Positions 1-12,250 of a DNA stretch of 64,000 nt are shown piece after piece (the first letter of the stretch is position 1; each line of letters opens with the position of its first letter). Below the pieces are notes generated by a model. That model worked only from the letters and a program-made list of their open reading frames with translations. It was not told where the DNA came from and made no database searches. The DNA is from Heracleum sosnowskyi (Eukaryota > Streptophyta > Magnoliopsida > Apiales > Apiaceae), in assembly GCA_030848705.1 (NCBI GenBank), contig CM061244.1, positions 106,909,111 through 106,973,110 on the forward strand, in the 5' to 3' direction. A program made the position numbers and the translations under genes.

Positions 1-705
1 AAAAAATTGAGAAAAACCGAGCCGAATAAAACTGATCTGAAACCGAAACCAAAAAATAAAAACCGAACCGATTTAAAGGGTTCGGTTCCGATTTTAGGTT
101 CTAACCGAACCGAAGATAATTGAACCGAACCGATTATTAATTTAATTATATAAATACATCATTTAAATTAATTTATATAATTTATATGAATTTTTTTTTT
201 TAAAAATCACCCTGTAATTAGCGTAGTTCTTAATTGGACATTTTGGTAAACGGTTGAGAATAAGGAGTGAATATTTTTGTCCGATTTAAGAGTTTCAGAT
301 ACTTGTGTACCTGATATTTTTCGTTGTAGTGTATTAGGCAGTGAGAAAGTTCAAGCAAATATTTTGTAACAGACAATACTTTGATGGTCTTGTTTTCGTT
401 TCCTATCTTTGAGCAAAGTATTTGATGAATTTTTTAGTATCACTAATTGCGTAAACTTGAAACATAAAAATAACTTTTTGATTAAATACGTTTTTTGTTT
501 TACAAGTAGTACATATTTCTTTTCATTTTTATTTCATTAGATTTTGTAACCGAAACTGAACCGTTAGAAACCGAATCGAGGTTTTTTGAAATCGAAACTG
601 AACTGATTGCTTGGTTGCGGTTTTCAATTTTTAAAATCGGAGATACTTGGTTGCGATTCCGGTTTTATCTAAAAGCCGAGCCGAACCGGCCCATGCTCTT
701 CCCTA
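1..705. mobile_element. hAT-like non-autonomous element, copy A (5' end cut by window)
   Basis: CCGAACCGA-type subterminal repeats fill both ends (1-130 and 545-705) around an AT-rich core. The right end reads CATGCTCTTCCCTA, which mirrors the TAGGG...GAG left end seen in the other copy at 41921. ATTGGTAC follows at 706-713 and resembles the 8-base flank ATTGGTAT before the other copy, as expected for an 8-bp hAT target duplication with one mismatch. No ORF of note. The hAT assignment rests on terminal sequence and duplication length only. Confidence 0.6.
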
Positions 706-1251
706 ATTGGTACATGTTGTCGTTGTCTGGTCAATCGTGACGAAACGTATCATACGATTGAGGGGAGTATTAAATAATATTTGTTGTTGCATAAAATCGT
801 ATTAGGACCTTGCTTCCTGTGAAATCTTAAAGTTTTAGAACGACCGGTTACTTAACATAAAGTTCACGTCAAATTCACATCATTTTAACCAACAAATTAA
901 TTACAATTTTACAAAAAAAATAAGCACTTTAGTAAATATGTGTTATCATTTTTATTTCATTTATTAACTTTTCGTGATTCCAACTTGAATATTAAGATCT
1001 CATGTATTGATTTAACCCCTCTAAACTCACCTATTACATGAAATGTATATTGTTTTCGAAATGAAATATATGCCACATTGTCAACTATAATTTTTTCTTT
1101 TTTGTATAGGGACATGTTGTACTAACAAATACTAGTGATTTGAAATTTTAATTTCACGGTTGCTCCCGTTAATCATGGAAGTTTGTAATTTTGAATTCTA
1201 CAATTGCTTACATCGAGTACGGATATGCTAGTACATATGAGTAGTAGCTAA
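706..1251. other. Non-coding sequence of the duplicated segment
   Basis: AT-rich sequence with no ORF or recognisable element, shared with copy B at 42682-43210. It includes the sequence around TTGTATAGGGACATG and ends at the point where the two copies carry different insertions. Confidence 0.6.
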
Positions 1252-1512
1252 GAAAATATATAAAAAATGAGTAAAATTAGATGAAAAGTGAGTAAAGTGG
1301 TGAGACCTATCAATATTTAATAATAGATTTGAGATAGTGGAGGAAGTAGTGGGTGTAATAGTGATTTATATTGTTATAGAATAGAGATAGTGGATAAAGT
1401 AGTGGGTGTAATAGTGTTTTATATTATTAAAAGTTACTATTTTTGGAATGTATAGAAATGAATGAGACATCCCAAAATGGAAAGTGTATAGAAATGAATG
1501 GAACGAAGAGAG
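1252..1512 (-). mobile_element. Truncated Stowaway/mariner-like MITE
   Basis: Present in copy A and absent from copy B, which joins AGCTAA directly to TATACACTTTG. Read in reverse, the right end is CTCTCTTCGTTCCATTCATT, the common plant CTCCCTCCGTTCC-type terminus, next to TA. The interior has the usual CACTACTTCC / CCACTTTACTC blocks of this class. The left terminal inverted repeat is missing. Confidence 0.5.
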
Positions 1513-1737
1513 TATACACTTTGTTTTTAAATGACATAAATTAGTAATCATATTATAGGTTTGTAGGTTTGTGACTTTATAAAGTTCTTAGTTAAACCAC
1601 TAATTCTTATAATGTCAAATCAGTACAACAAATCTGTTTTGCAATATCATTATTGGCTTAATCAATTTAACATTTTAATATTTTATCTTATATATACGAA
1701 AACTTCAAACTAAAATTAGTTTATGTTTGGTTATAGT

Positions 1738-2312
1738 TAGGGCTGAGCATTCGGTCGGTTCGGTCCAGAACCGGACCGAACCGAATAGACCGAGAACCGA
1801 ATTGTCATTTTTTTCTGGACCGAACCGAACCGAAATTATATTTTGGACCGGAACCGAACCGAACCGAAATAATGCTATTCGGTTCGGTTCTTTCATAAAA
1901 GAACCGAATTTTTTCAAATAAAAAATTTATATTTTAAAAAAAGCCAAAACAATATGATTTTTCTAAAAATAAAAATATTAGCTAATGAAATACAAGTATG
2001 AAATGTAAATTTAATAGTTCAAACTTCAAATCTCGAACCAAAAATAAGCCACGCAAAATTTTGAATATATACATACATATAAAATTAATATATTATATCT
2101 ATAAAAATTATATAAATATAAAATAAAAAAATTTCGGTCTATTCGGTTCGGACCGAATTTTTTTTGAAAGAACCGAACCGAACCGATATTTATTTCGGTC
2201 TATTCGGTCCGGACCGAAAAGGCCGAATTTTCAGAAAATTGGAACCGAACCGAACCGAAATTATACTATTCGGTTCGGTTTTTCGGTTCTGGTTCGGTTC
2301 TGCTCAGCCCTA
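1738..2312. mobile_element. hAT-like non-autonomous element with perfect 8-bp target duplication
   Basis: Terminal inverted repeats begin TAGGGCTGAGCA and end TGCTCAGCCCTA. The flanks are identical 8-mers GTTATAGT at 1730-1737 and 2313-2320. Copy B has one GTCATAGT at the equivalent place (about 43815), a natural empty site. Long subterminal runs of GGTTCGGT / ACCGAACC face each other at 1750-1910 and 2130-2300 and could fold into a large hairpin. Short ORFs across these runs are translations of the repeat. An 8-bp duplication and a TAGGG start fit the hAT superfamily. No transposase is encoded. Confidence 0.85.
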
Positions 2313-2428
2313 GTTATAGTCGCACAATGGTAACCACAATTTTTTTATTAATTTCCCTACATCAATTATTTTAATAGTATATAAAGAGAAAATTTCTTAT
2401 ATTTTTTGGGTTCAATACTTTATTTATA

Positions 2429-3424
2429 CTAGCTTAAAACCCGTGCGATGCACGGATTATTAATTGTTATTTTATTATTATTATTTTATTATTATTTTTT
2501 AATTATATTTGTTAAAAAAATAAGTAGGCATGTTAAAATAGCTAACTACTTTTAATTAATTAAAAATATTAAAACAGATTTTAAAATAAATAAGTAAAGG
2601 TTTGCCCATTATATTTTTGGAAAATTAGAGGTTTTAGTAAGGAAAAATAAAAAAATGTGACATATATTTAGTTTAAAAAGGTAAATGTCCGTGATATTTT
2701 GGAAAATAAGATTTTAAAATTTAATAATTTAAATATTTAAATACGTTTTAAAATAAATAAGTAAAGGGTTTCTTGTGATATTTTTAGAAAAAAAAAAAAG
2801 ATTTTAGTGAGAAAAATAGAAAAAATAAATTGAAAAAGATAATTTCCCGTAATATATTTAGAAAAGAAGAGATTTTGTTAGAAAAAAATCTATAATCTGC
2901 TTTAGCACAAAATCTATAATCTGTTTTAGCTGAAAAGGTAATTGGTTATAAATAGGTATTTGATTATTTATATTTGATTATTTTTAGTAATTGCATTTGT
3001 TAAGAAAAATAAGTAGGCATGTTAAAAGTGTTAAAATTTTAAAAAATAATTATAATATTAAAATAGGTTTAAAAATAAATAACTAAAGGTTTGTCCGTGA
3101 TATTTTGGAAAAGGAGGGCTTTTAATAAGGAAAAATAGAAAAACTAACATGTTTTAGTTAGAAAAAGGTAATTGTCAGTGATATATTTGAAAAAGTAGTG
3201 GAATTTGTTAGAAAAAATAGAAAAAATAATGTATTTTAGGTGAAAAAAAGTAATTAGTTATAAATAGGTAATATTATTATTTAATAATATATTTCTATAA
3301 ATAAGTAAGGTTAATTAAGTAAAAACACGAAGTACAGTTAAGTAAGGGCAATTAAGTAAAATCACAACGTACCATACCGACCGACCAAACTTTTAATGTT
3401 TCGTCTATTATATAATAGTATTGA
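2429..3424 (-). mobile_element. Non-autonomous Helitron (CCCGTGC-hairpin type)
   Basis: In its own orientation (minus strand) it starts TCAATACTATTATATAATAG and ends CTAG. A hairpin, CCGTGC-ATC-GCACGG, lies 12 bases before the end. It sits between host A (2428) and T (3425), the standard Helitron target. Copy B reads straight through this point near 43928 (TTTATTTATA then TATGATGTG). The interior is AT-rich and has several related blocks (GGTTTGTCCGTGATATTTTGG-like) repeated 3-4 times. No Rep/helicase ORF. 996 bp. Confidence 0.88.
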
Positions 3425-4149
3425 TATGATGTGTTTTTCGGATACAATAACATATTAAATTTATTTGTTGTAAATGAGATTTATAATGTGTAATACTATA
3501 ATAAAATTAGAATTTTAGTCTATAATAGATATAATTAAAAATGCTTATCTAATAATAAGTTATTAATATGAAATAATGAAGTAATATTAAATATACAATT
3601 ATTACAAATAATAAGGTAGACCGAATACGTAGACGCAATTTATGCATGCTACTAATTTGACTATTTAAATATATATTAGTAAGGGGTAGTTCAATAATTT
3701 CCAGCGAAATAAAATGGTTCAAAGAACTCCCTTAATTACTCTATTCAAAAACTCCAAACTAATATTATTTTATGTTTGATTTGAAATTGATTTTAGATTA
3801 TGTTTAATTTTAAATTGATATTAGATTATATTTAGTTTTAATCACACGATGAGGAGATCTCAACTTTCTTATAAAAGTTTCATAGACGAAATCTTTTATT
3901 AATATACAAAAAAGAAAATTCTCTTGCATCTTTCGAAGGTAATAGTTACACATATTGTGTGTTTTTCGAAAATAGTCAACATATTAATTATTAAATTTAC
4001 TTGTTGAAAAATGAGATTATAATATATAAGATTATAACAAAATTAGGATTTTAGTCTATATAAATAAATTATTATTAAAAAAATGTTTAACTTACAAGTT
4101 GTTAATATTCAATAATTTGGTAATAATTGAAGTAGCAATGAATATAAAA
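3425..4149. other. Non-coding sequence of the duplicated segment
   Basis: AT-rich, shared with copy B at 43929-44655 with small indels. I see no gene or terminal structure in it. Confidence 0.6.
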
Positions 4150-4152
4150 TCA

Positions 4153-7100
4153 TCAATACTTCTTTATATATATAAAGGAAAACCCTCAGGAGCTCCAGAA
4201 TCGCTCGATTCATATTTATCTAATTTTCTAGAGCTCCTCTATTTTAAATATGAAAAATTGAAAATTCCTTTTTTAGTTCCTAAATTGTAGAAAAAATAAT
4301 AATTATTAGAGGTAAGTTGACATAAAATTATAAACCTAATCAAAATTTATTATTACTATATGTACAATCTTTCTTCTATTTTAAATATTAAAAATGGAAA
4401 TTTTCTTTTTTTATCTCCTAAATTGTATAAAAGATAATACTTATTGGAGACAAGTTGACATAAAATTATAAACCTGATCAAATTTTATTATTATATATAC
4501 AATCTTTCCTCTATTTTAAATGTTAAAAATCAAAAAAAAAAAAATTAGCTCCAAAATTGTAGAAAAGATAATACTTATTAGAGACAAATTGATATAAAAT
4601 TTTAAATTAGTATATACAATCTTTATTATATCTCTATCTCTATCTTTTTTATCTTTATCTTTTATTTCTTTATTGTATAAAAGAAATTTAAATTAGAACT
4701 TTCTTCTTTAAGTCCTGTTTTTAGACTTCCTTATTTAGGTCCTATTTTTTACAAAAGAAAGTCGAAACATTTTTGAAATTATATAAAATAATTCCTTCTT
4801 TAAGTCCTATTTTTTTGAAAAGAAAATCAAAATCTTTTTAAAATTATATAAGAAGAATTTTAAATAAAACTTTCTTTTTTTAATCCTTTTTTTTAGGTTG
4901 AAGAAGTTTTCGAATTTTACTTTTTTAAATCAGCCGCTACTACTATTTAATCAAGTATAAGCGTACAGAGCTTTGTCAAAAAAAAAGGTAAAAGCCTACG
5001 GAGAGAACCCGATGCTATTTGCGTGTATACTTCTAATGCTCAGATTTTTTTTTTTTTTCTCAATCATGTAACATGTTTATTGACCCGGTTAGTTTGTTTG
5101 GTTTTGCAGAACCTGATCTGTAGATCTACTCTTGCGGAGAATTAATATAAAGAGGAGTGCTTGCATATTTATCATCAAACTACAATCAGTATCATGTATT
5201 CGGTATAAAACACGACTAAGTTTGTTCATGACTTTTTGTTTTACATTAATTTTTATAGATAAAGGATGATACGCGTGAGATGAGGTGACGCGTCTAATAT
5301 TGTTTTAATTTATTTTTCTAATCTTTATATCTATTATAAATAAAAAAAGTGTTCTAATTTATAAAGAAAAAGAATTAAAATTTGTATCTATGAAGAATTC
5401 TAATTTATAATGGTGAAATTATGGTAAAAGAGTTCGTATTTGTAATTAAAACTTCCTTCATACATATTTATGTTGGAAATTCGATGTCTTCACAGGTCCA
5501 TAACACACCGTCACTCTCACGAATCACAATAATTGGCCAGGTAACTACAATATAGTAATAATTTCTTTTTTCGGCTATTAAATTTAATTTCTTAATTATG
5601 CTGATTAATGCCTGCTTAATATACATATGCCTTTGGTGTACACGAACAGTATGCAAATATGCAATACTATATTATGATCTATCTACATGGGTCCCTAATT
5701 AGTAATTATTTACTTTTTTATCAGTTGTTCTCATACGTTATCACTTGAATTATTAGTTAAAATTGGTGTTTACGGAGCAATAAAAGATGTAAGTACTCAT
5801 TGGTCATTGCAGAGTGATTTAAGTTTTACATATTTTTCTGTAATTCGAATTTTCTTTTACAAATAAAAATAAAATAATTAGGTATAATTACGTTTATGTT
5901 ATTTCGATTGTGTGTAGGCGATGAAGGTTTACTCACATGATGGCAGGAACAATATCAATATTGTTAAAGCCATCACATTATCACTTTCAAGTTTAGATCT
6001 ATTTTTTTTTATAATTTTAAAATTTTAAATATTAATTAATAAATAATATCATTTAACATATTTGAAATAAAACAAGTGTTCAAATTTATAAAAGACTATA
6101 ATTCAAATTAAAAAATAAGACTTATAATTAAAAGTACAATAGATGTTTCAAAGTTATAATTAAAAGTTTTATTAGAAATAGAATGAGTGTGCATTGATTG
6201 ATTTTTCTATTTCTCTTAATTATGTCTAAGAATATTACGAAATTAGTAGATTTTGTGATTAAAAAAATGGTTGAATTTTGAGACGGTAGTTAGTACTTAA
6301 ATTTTTTATTTATTGCATATTTTTAATATTTTTATCTATATTTATTTATTACAATGAGTGACGGCCTAAAAAAATGTAACAAAAAATCGATATAGAAAAT
6401 ATGTAAATAGTTTATTTTACTTATCTCGGTAAATTTGATATGTACAATTTTGTTTTCACTAATTTATATGATATTATAGATATTTTTTTAACAATTTTCT
6501 CTTAAGTAATCTATATTTGGTATTTTAGAAAAATAATTATACCGCCTCCGCGAAAGGAGGATACGTGGGAGATTAGGTGACGCCGCTAAACGATCTATTT
6601 TTTCTAATTTTTAAAAATTTTAGAATTTTAAATATTAGTACTTGAAAATACAAATTTTAGAAATTAGTATATTAATTTGTTTTGAAATTTTCTCTTTAAA
6701 TTAAATTACATATTAAAAATAGAATAGGCATTAAGTATAGAGAAGGAAAATTCAAATTCATAGCGAAGATATAAACTCAAAAAAGAAAAAAAGTTAATCA
6801 ATAAAACATTTATTAATATATTCGAAACTGAAAAGATATTTGAAATTATAAAAAATGAGAATTTGATTTTTTTAGAAAAATAATACTATTTTAAACATTC
6901 TATAACATATTTGAAATATGAAAAGAATTCATATTTATATGGAAGGAGATTCGTAACACCAAAACAAAATATGGAAGGCGATTCCAGTTTGTACGAAAAA
7001 AAATATAATTAAAATTTTATTTTACATATTTAAAGTAGGAATAGTATCAAAGATTATAACTACCAGCGATAATATAAATGATTTTTTGTTGAAGATTGTT

Positions 7101-8202
7101 AGTTAATAGTTAAAATTTTTATCATTGCATAATGTTATCATTAAATTTATCTACATGTACTTATTAGAACGGATATAAGAAAATAGGGGAGAAAGGGGCA
7201 TAAAAGATATGTAAATAATCAAAAAATTGTAATGTTATTTATAAAAAATAATGACATGGCAACAGGCGTCGGTCTAAGAAAATATTTTATAAAATAATAA
7301 AATGTTATTTTTTATTATAAAAATAATAAAATAATATTATTTATAAAAAATAATAAATTACAAATATTTTACCTTAAGAATTCTTATTGAACTTACGAAA
7401 TTAATTTATATTTTTTAAAATTAAAATATTTTTGTTAGTAGTTGAATATAGTTCTACTAACAACCAAATACATCTTTTAATATTACACCCAACGGTGTTC
7501 ATCTATTATTTTAATATCTAACAAAATATTTCTTAATTTAGTGATAGTTTAACAATTTTTTTATAATTAAAAATACACCAAAACTAAAGATGGAAGAAAA
7601 TGACAATTTTTTACTTTGAGAATTATATTCGATTTAGAAAATTTTCATGTATCTGGTTTAAATTATCAAGATATATTTTTTTAGTATCTTTAATATAATT
7701 CAACTAACAACTAAATAAAAAGAATTCTATTCGATCCAACGACTTATCTATCTATTTTAAAATCTAACGATCCTTATTATTTTGATATGTAATATTTATA
7801 ATGACTTCAAATCCAATTCTAATACTAATGCTTTCACGTTTAACTTATATCTTTTTTAGACAATAATTTTAAAATCTAACGATCCTTATTATTTTGATAT
7901 GTAATAGTTATAATTAATTAAAATCCAATTCTAATACCAATACTTGCACTTTTGACTCTTGATCGTCTATTTTTAAAAATATTAGATTATATGGTTAAGA
8001 TTGTTTTGGCAGTACTGAGGACCGATCAGAGTTTTGGATAAGATATCCCTTACGCTTATTATATATAAAGGTTTTAATTACAATATTGCGTTCAAAAATT
8101 TATATGATAAATATTTTTCTCAAATTACATATTAAATAGCCTATGTTTGGATTTAAAAAAAAATATTATAAGGCCGCTGCGAAGCGCGGCTTAGTCGACT
8201 AG
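4153..8202 (+). mobile_element. Inner Helitron inserted three bases inside another Helitron
   Basis: It starts TCAATACTTC at 4153 after A4152 and ends GTCGACTAG at 8202 before T8203. The hairpin GCCGCTGCGAAGCGCGGC is at 8173-8190, with the same 3' end style as its host element. Inside are decayed blocks resembling the Helitron 5' region (GATGAGGTGACGCG near 5278 and GATTAGGTGACGCC near 6572), which suggests older nested or duplicated Helitron ends. A GC-richer patch at 5480-5545 might be captured exon sequence, but I do not recognise it. No Rep/helicase ORF. 4050 bp. Confidence 0.82.
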
Positions 8203-8274
8203 TACTATTATATAAAGGAAAAGACGGGGGCGGTGAGGTGGCGCTCTCAGATCGCTTCGTTCTATTTTTCTAAT

Positions 8275-9745
8275 TTTCTCAAATTTTTGAATTAATAATA
8301 TTAAAAATTCGAAAAAATCTCAATTACCTTTTAAATACTTACTAATAGAGGAAATATATAATATTTTTGCATTTAAAATCTCTACTAATGCATAAAGTAA
8401 ATATACAATAGATCTTTACTAATGGAGGAACTAAATATCACTAATGAAGGAAACTAAATATTCGATTATAATACTCTTGCATTCAAAATATCTAAATTAT
8501 ATAAAAAAAAAGTGTTTTACCTTACATTATTTTAAACTTTCCTCTATTATTATCTAAATATTCTCATAATATTTCTTTTCAAATGAAATTAACATCTTAG
8601 CATTCTATTCTCCTAAACTTTCTTCTTTTTTTTATGTGATATAATAGAAAATACATGAACGTTTTGGTAAATAAAAAGTTAAGAAATTAGATCGGTCTTG
8701 CATAAGAAATTAAGTAATTAATATCAAAGATTAGAAAAAATCTCAATTGCCTTTTAAATATTTACTAATGGAGAAAACTAAATATACAATTTCAATATTC
8801 TTGCATTTAAAATCTCTACTAATGGAGGAAAGTAAATATAATATTCTTGCATTTAAAATATAATGGAGAAAATAAATATACAATAGATCTTTACTAATGA
8901 AGGAAACTAAATATTCAATTATAATATTCTTGCCTTCAAATATCTAAATAAAAAAAATGTATTACTTTACATTATTTTGAACTTCCATTTATTATTATCC
9001 AGTTTCTCAATTTTTTAAATTAATAATATTAAAAATTCAAAAAAATCTCAATTACCTTTTAAATGCTTACTAATAGAGGAAACATATAATATTTTTGCAT
9101 TTAAAATCCCTACTAATGGAGAAAGCAAATATACAATAGATCTTTACTAATGAGGAAACTAAATATCACTAATGAAAGAAACTAAATATTCAATTATAAT
9201 ATTTTTGCATTCAAAATATCTAAATTATCAAAACAGTGTATTACCTTACATTATTTTGAACTTTCCTCTATTATTATCTAAATATTCTCATAATATTTTT
9301 TTAATGAAATTAGTATTTTAACATATTATTCTCCTAAACTTTCTTTTTTTATGTAATATAATAGAAAATATAGGAACGTTTTGGTGAATAAGAAGGTAAT
9401 AAATTAGATCGGTCTTGCATAAGAAATTAAGTAATTAATACAAAAAACTAGAAACAAATTCAACTACCTTTTAAATATTTAATAATGGAGAAACTAAATA
9501 TACAATTTCAATATTCTTGCATTTAAAATCTCTACTAATAGAGGAAAGTAAATATAATATTCTTGCATTTAAAATCCCTACTAATGGAGAAAGTAAATAT
9601 ACAATAGATCTTTACTAATGGAGGAAACTAAATATTACAAAGGAATGAAACTAAATATTCAATTATAATATTATTGCCTTCAAATATCTAAATTAAAAAA
9701 AAAGTGTATTACTTTACATTATTTTGAACTTCCCTTTATTATTAT
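8275..9745. repeat. Tandem duplication (about 730 bp x 2) within the outer Helitron
   Basis: Two consecutive blocks beginning near 8275 and 9003 share the same series of phrases: ATTAATAATATTAAAAATTC, then CAATTACCTTTTAAAT, then GATCTTTACTAATG. They differ by scattered substitutions and small indels. Within each block a phrase around TACTAATGGAGGAAA recurs at shorter spacing. Confidence 0.7.
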
Positions 9746-10891
9746 CTAGATATTCTCATAATATTTATTTTCAAATGAAATTATCATCTTAACATTCTGC
9801 TCTCCTAAACTTTCTTTTTTTAATGTAATATAATAGAAAATACAAGAACATATTGGTAAATAAAAGTTAAGAAATTAGATCTGTTTTGTATAAGAAATTA
9901 AGTAATTACTTGGTAAATAATTAATTACCTTTAATACTTTCGTACAAGCAACTAATTAATAGTATAAATATACACCTAAACTCTGTTAATTGTCTACTGC
10001 AATTTTTGTTGTCAACATTGTTCTTCTTTACTTTTTTGTTTGTTGATGTTAAAAGTGTGTATATGAGTACATGAGTATGAGACTTTTTCCTTTATGTTAT
10101 TTATCTTATTACGTTTGTTTGTATCCTAATGCATTATCATATTAAAATCTTTGACAATACAAGTTATTTGCTATTAGTGTTGATTGAGTTAAGACATGGA
10201 TTAATAAAGAGAGGGATTCATCAGTTAATCAATTAAAATAATAGGCCGAGCAAGGTAATTTTCATGTACATTCAGTTGTGAATTGATTTATATGTTTATG
10301 TGTGTACATTATTAGTTTTGAATTTACAGTTAAAAGTTGATACACCTGTATACAAATTAACTCGAAAGTGGAGAATTCATCATGTCTTCAAAAAAAAAAA
10401 TTTATCATTATTTTTTAACGTTTAGATAGTTATTGCTCTAATTTTTATGAGAAAAGATTATATCTTTTAGTAAAATATTTTATTTAATTCATACACGAAA
10501 ATTCAAAGATAAAATTATATATTAAGAAATTTATAGTGTATGTATTTCAAAAATATCATGTTAATATTTATTCGACTGAAAAATTTATTTAGTGTGTGCA
10601 TTTTTAACAAAATTCAATAAGTCGGTGCATCTATAACAAAAGTCATACAAGAATAAGAAATATTGAGAAGAGGTCAATATTTTTTTTTTTAAGGAAGAGG
10701 TTGTTGTTGTTTTTGTTGTTATTTGTTTTGACAAAAAGATATCATTATTAATAAAAAAAATCTCCCAGCAACAAAAAAATATGTTTGTTCATATTTTTTG
10801 ATTTTTTTTCTTACTGAGAATAGATTTGGAGGTAATTAATATTTTAATAGCTCTGAAGGTATAATTATAGTTTTTGATTAAACGATCTAGA

Positions 10892-10895
<4 letters not shown>

Positions 10896-10951
<56 letters not shown>
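10896..10951. repeat. (TA)n microsatellite
   Basis: A nearly pure TA run of about 55 bp inside the outer Helitron. The reverse-oriented relative at 25028-26830 has the same run at about 25157-25183, roughly half as long. Confidence 0.95.
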
Positions 10952-10954
<3 letters not shown>

Positions 10955-11080
10955 CAAAACAAAACTTAATTTTATATTAGAAATATTATTTTATTTAAAA
11001 ACGTATTTTGTAGAATATTTTTTGAGAAAATTTAAAGATATTATTATAAAGCCGCTGCGAAGCGCGGCTTAGTAAACTAG

Positions 11081-11810
11081 TTATTACTAATACTTTTTGA
11101 TGATTTCATGAACTTCTTCTTTATCAATTTTTTTTTCAAAGATGTTTCTACTCTTCCATTTGATATTTTGACAATCAATATGAATGAAATTCTGCTACAA
11201 ATAAGGAATCTTCTTCTAAATCTTTTAATTTGATAGTAATCTTGCCATGCTAAAACTTCTCTTTACCATATAGGCATAGATATTACTTAAAGGACAGTGG
11301 TTGGGGAGCAAAGAATAAGGATGCCCTAGCAAATCCGTAAAATGAAAGTGTGATTAAGCATCATGATATTGTAATTTGTAAGGTTCAAAACTCTAGGAAT
11401 GAATCTATTTCGAGTTCTTGGTCTTTCTTAATCTGGCAAGATCTTGAATTTACACAAATTTCTTGATTTTTTAGCCAAAGTTGTGCTCTTATTTAAAAAC
11501 TTTTTAATCATGGAGTGGATTTCCGTCTTTTTACTCGGCCTAAACTTACTACACATATTTGTATTTATATGGATAATAGGGGTTAATTAGCATTAAAATT
11601 GAAACGAAATCGAAACTGAATCGGAAAAAAAGGATAAAAATAAAAAAGTTTAAAATTGAACCAAATTAAAATCGAAAAACTGATTTATACAAGTTGTTCG
11701 GTTTCGATTTTGGACTTAAACTAAACCGTAAAAACTGAACCAAAATAATCATTATAATATATTAATATATAATAATTTTTAATTAACAAATATAAGTATA
11801 TATCATAAGA
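11081..11810. other. Non-coding sequence of the duplicated segment
   Basis: Shared with copy B (44656-44740 and 50128-50764). From 11577 it contains a degraded relative of the CCGAACCGA elements (AAATTGAAACGAAATCG...). Its right end is not clear, and both copies have it, so it predates the duplication. No gene seen. Confidence 0.6.
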
Positions 11811-12092
11811 TCATGGTTGTAGATTTTGGAAATCGGAACAAATCGGTTGAGATACCGTATAGCGATTTATCGGTAAATCAGGGATTTATCGGAATGATAA
11901 ATCGGATAAATTGTAATATTTTAAATACATTTAATATATTAGTCTTATATATAATATAATAAACCATTTAAAATAATTCATAGCGATATATCGGATTTCA
12001 AAAATCGAATCGGTAAAATATTTTTAAACAATAAATCGACGATTTATCAACGATTTTTGAAAAATCAAACGATTTTTAGAACACCGCATAAG
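11811..12092. mobile_element. Small insertion present only in copy A, MITE-like
   Basis: Copy B reads ATCATAAG|AGTAAGTC where copy A has about 280 extra bases. The insertion is flanked by CATAAGA at 11804-11810 and again from 12087, a 7-8 base direct repeat typical of a target duplication. The interior is built of TTTATCGG / CGATTTATC repeats and ends GATTTTTAGAACACCG. Superfamily uncertain, perhaps hAT. Confidence 0.55.
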
Positions 12093-12250
12093 AGTAAGTC
12101 GGTAACGAGAATTTGGGGGGTTGTTTGGCATTTGCTGCCTTTCTAGTCTCTGCTTCTTTCACCTTTTAATTCAGTACACTCAGGAGTAGTAAATGATCAG
12201 TTCTATTTTCTGGACCAAGAAAACTGGCATGTTACATTTTTACTGATAAA

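Larger units (their letters stand above)
4150..11080 (+). mobile_element. Outer Helitron (GCCGC-hairpin type), split by a second Helitron
   Basis: It begins TC after host A4149 and ends AAACTAG at 11080 before host T. The hairpin GCCGCTGCGAAGCGCGGC lies at 11051-11068. Copy B has the uninterrupted site ATAAAA|TTATTACTAATAC at 44655/44656, so both borders are exact. Its own sequence is only 4150-4152 plus 8203-11080 (2881 bp), because another Helitron landed after its third base. The rejoined 5' end would read TCATACTATTATATAAAGG, matching the other Helitron 5' ends here. The body carries a roughly 730-bp tandem duplication and a TA microsatellite. No replicase ORF. Confidence 0.88.
1..12250. 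repeat. Segmental duplication, copy A
   Basis: This stretch is collinear with about 41970-50920 at high identity, in direct orientation. Matching blocks, A to B: 1-1249 to 41980-43210; 1513-1737 to 43565-43816; 2313-2428 to 43817-43928; 3425-4149 to 43929-44655; 11081-11176 to 44656-44740; 11177-11810 to 50128-50764; 12093-12240 to 50765-50920. Everything between blocks is an insertion in one copy only. Blocks were aligned by eye, so edges are good to a few bases where an element boundary defines them and to tens of bases elsewhere. The left end of the duplication lies outside the window. Confidence 0.92.

Noticed and set aside
1..130. CCGAACCGA runs as a possible telomere-like repeat
   Set aside because: The unit differs from the plant telomere repeat TTTAGGG, and the runs are confined to ends of elements with 8-bp target duplications.
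1705..1921. Overlapping ORFs on both strands rich in Gly/Ser/Phe/Arg or Pro/Asn/Arg
   Set aside because: They arise from the CCGAACCGA subterminal repeats of the hAT-like element.
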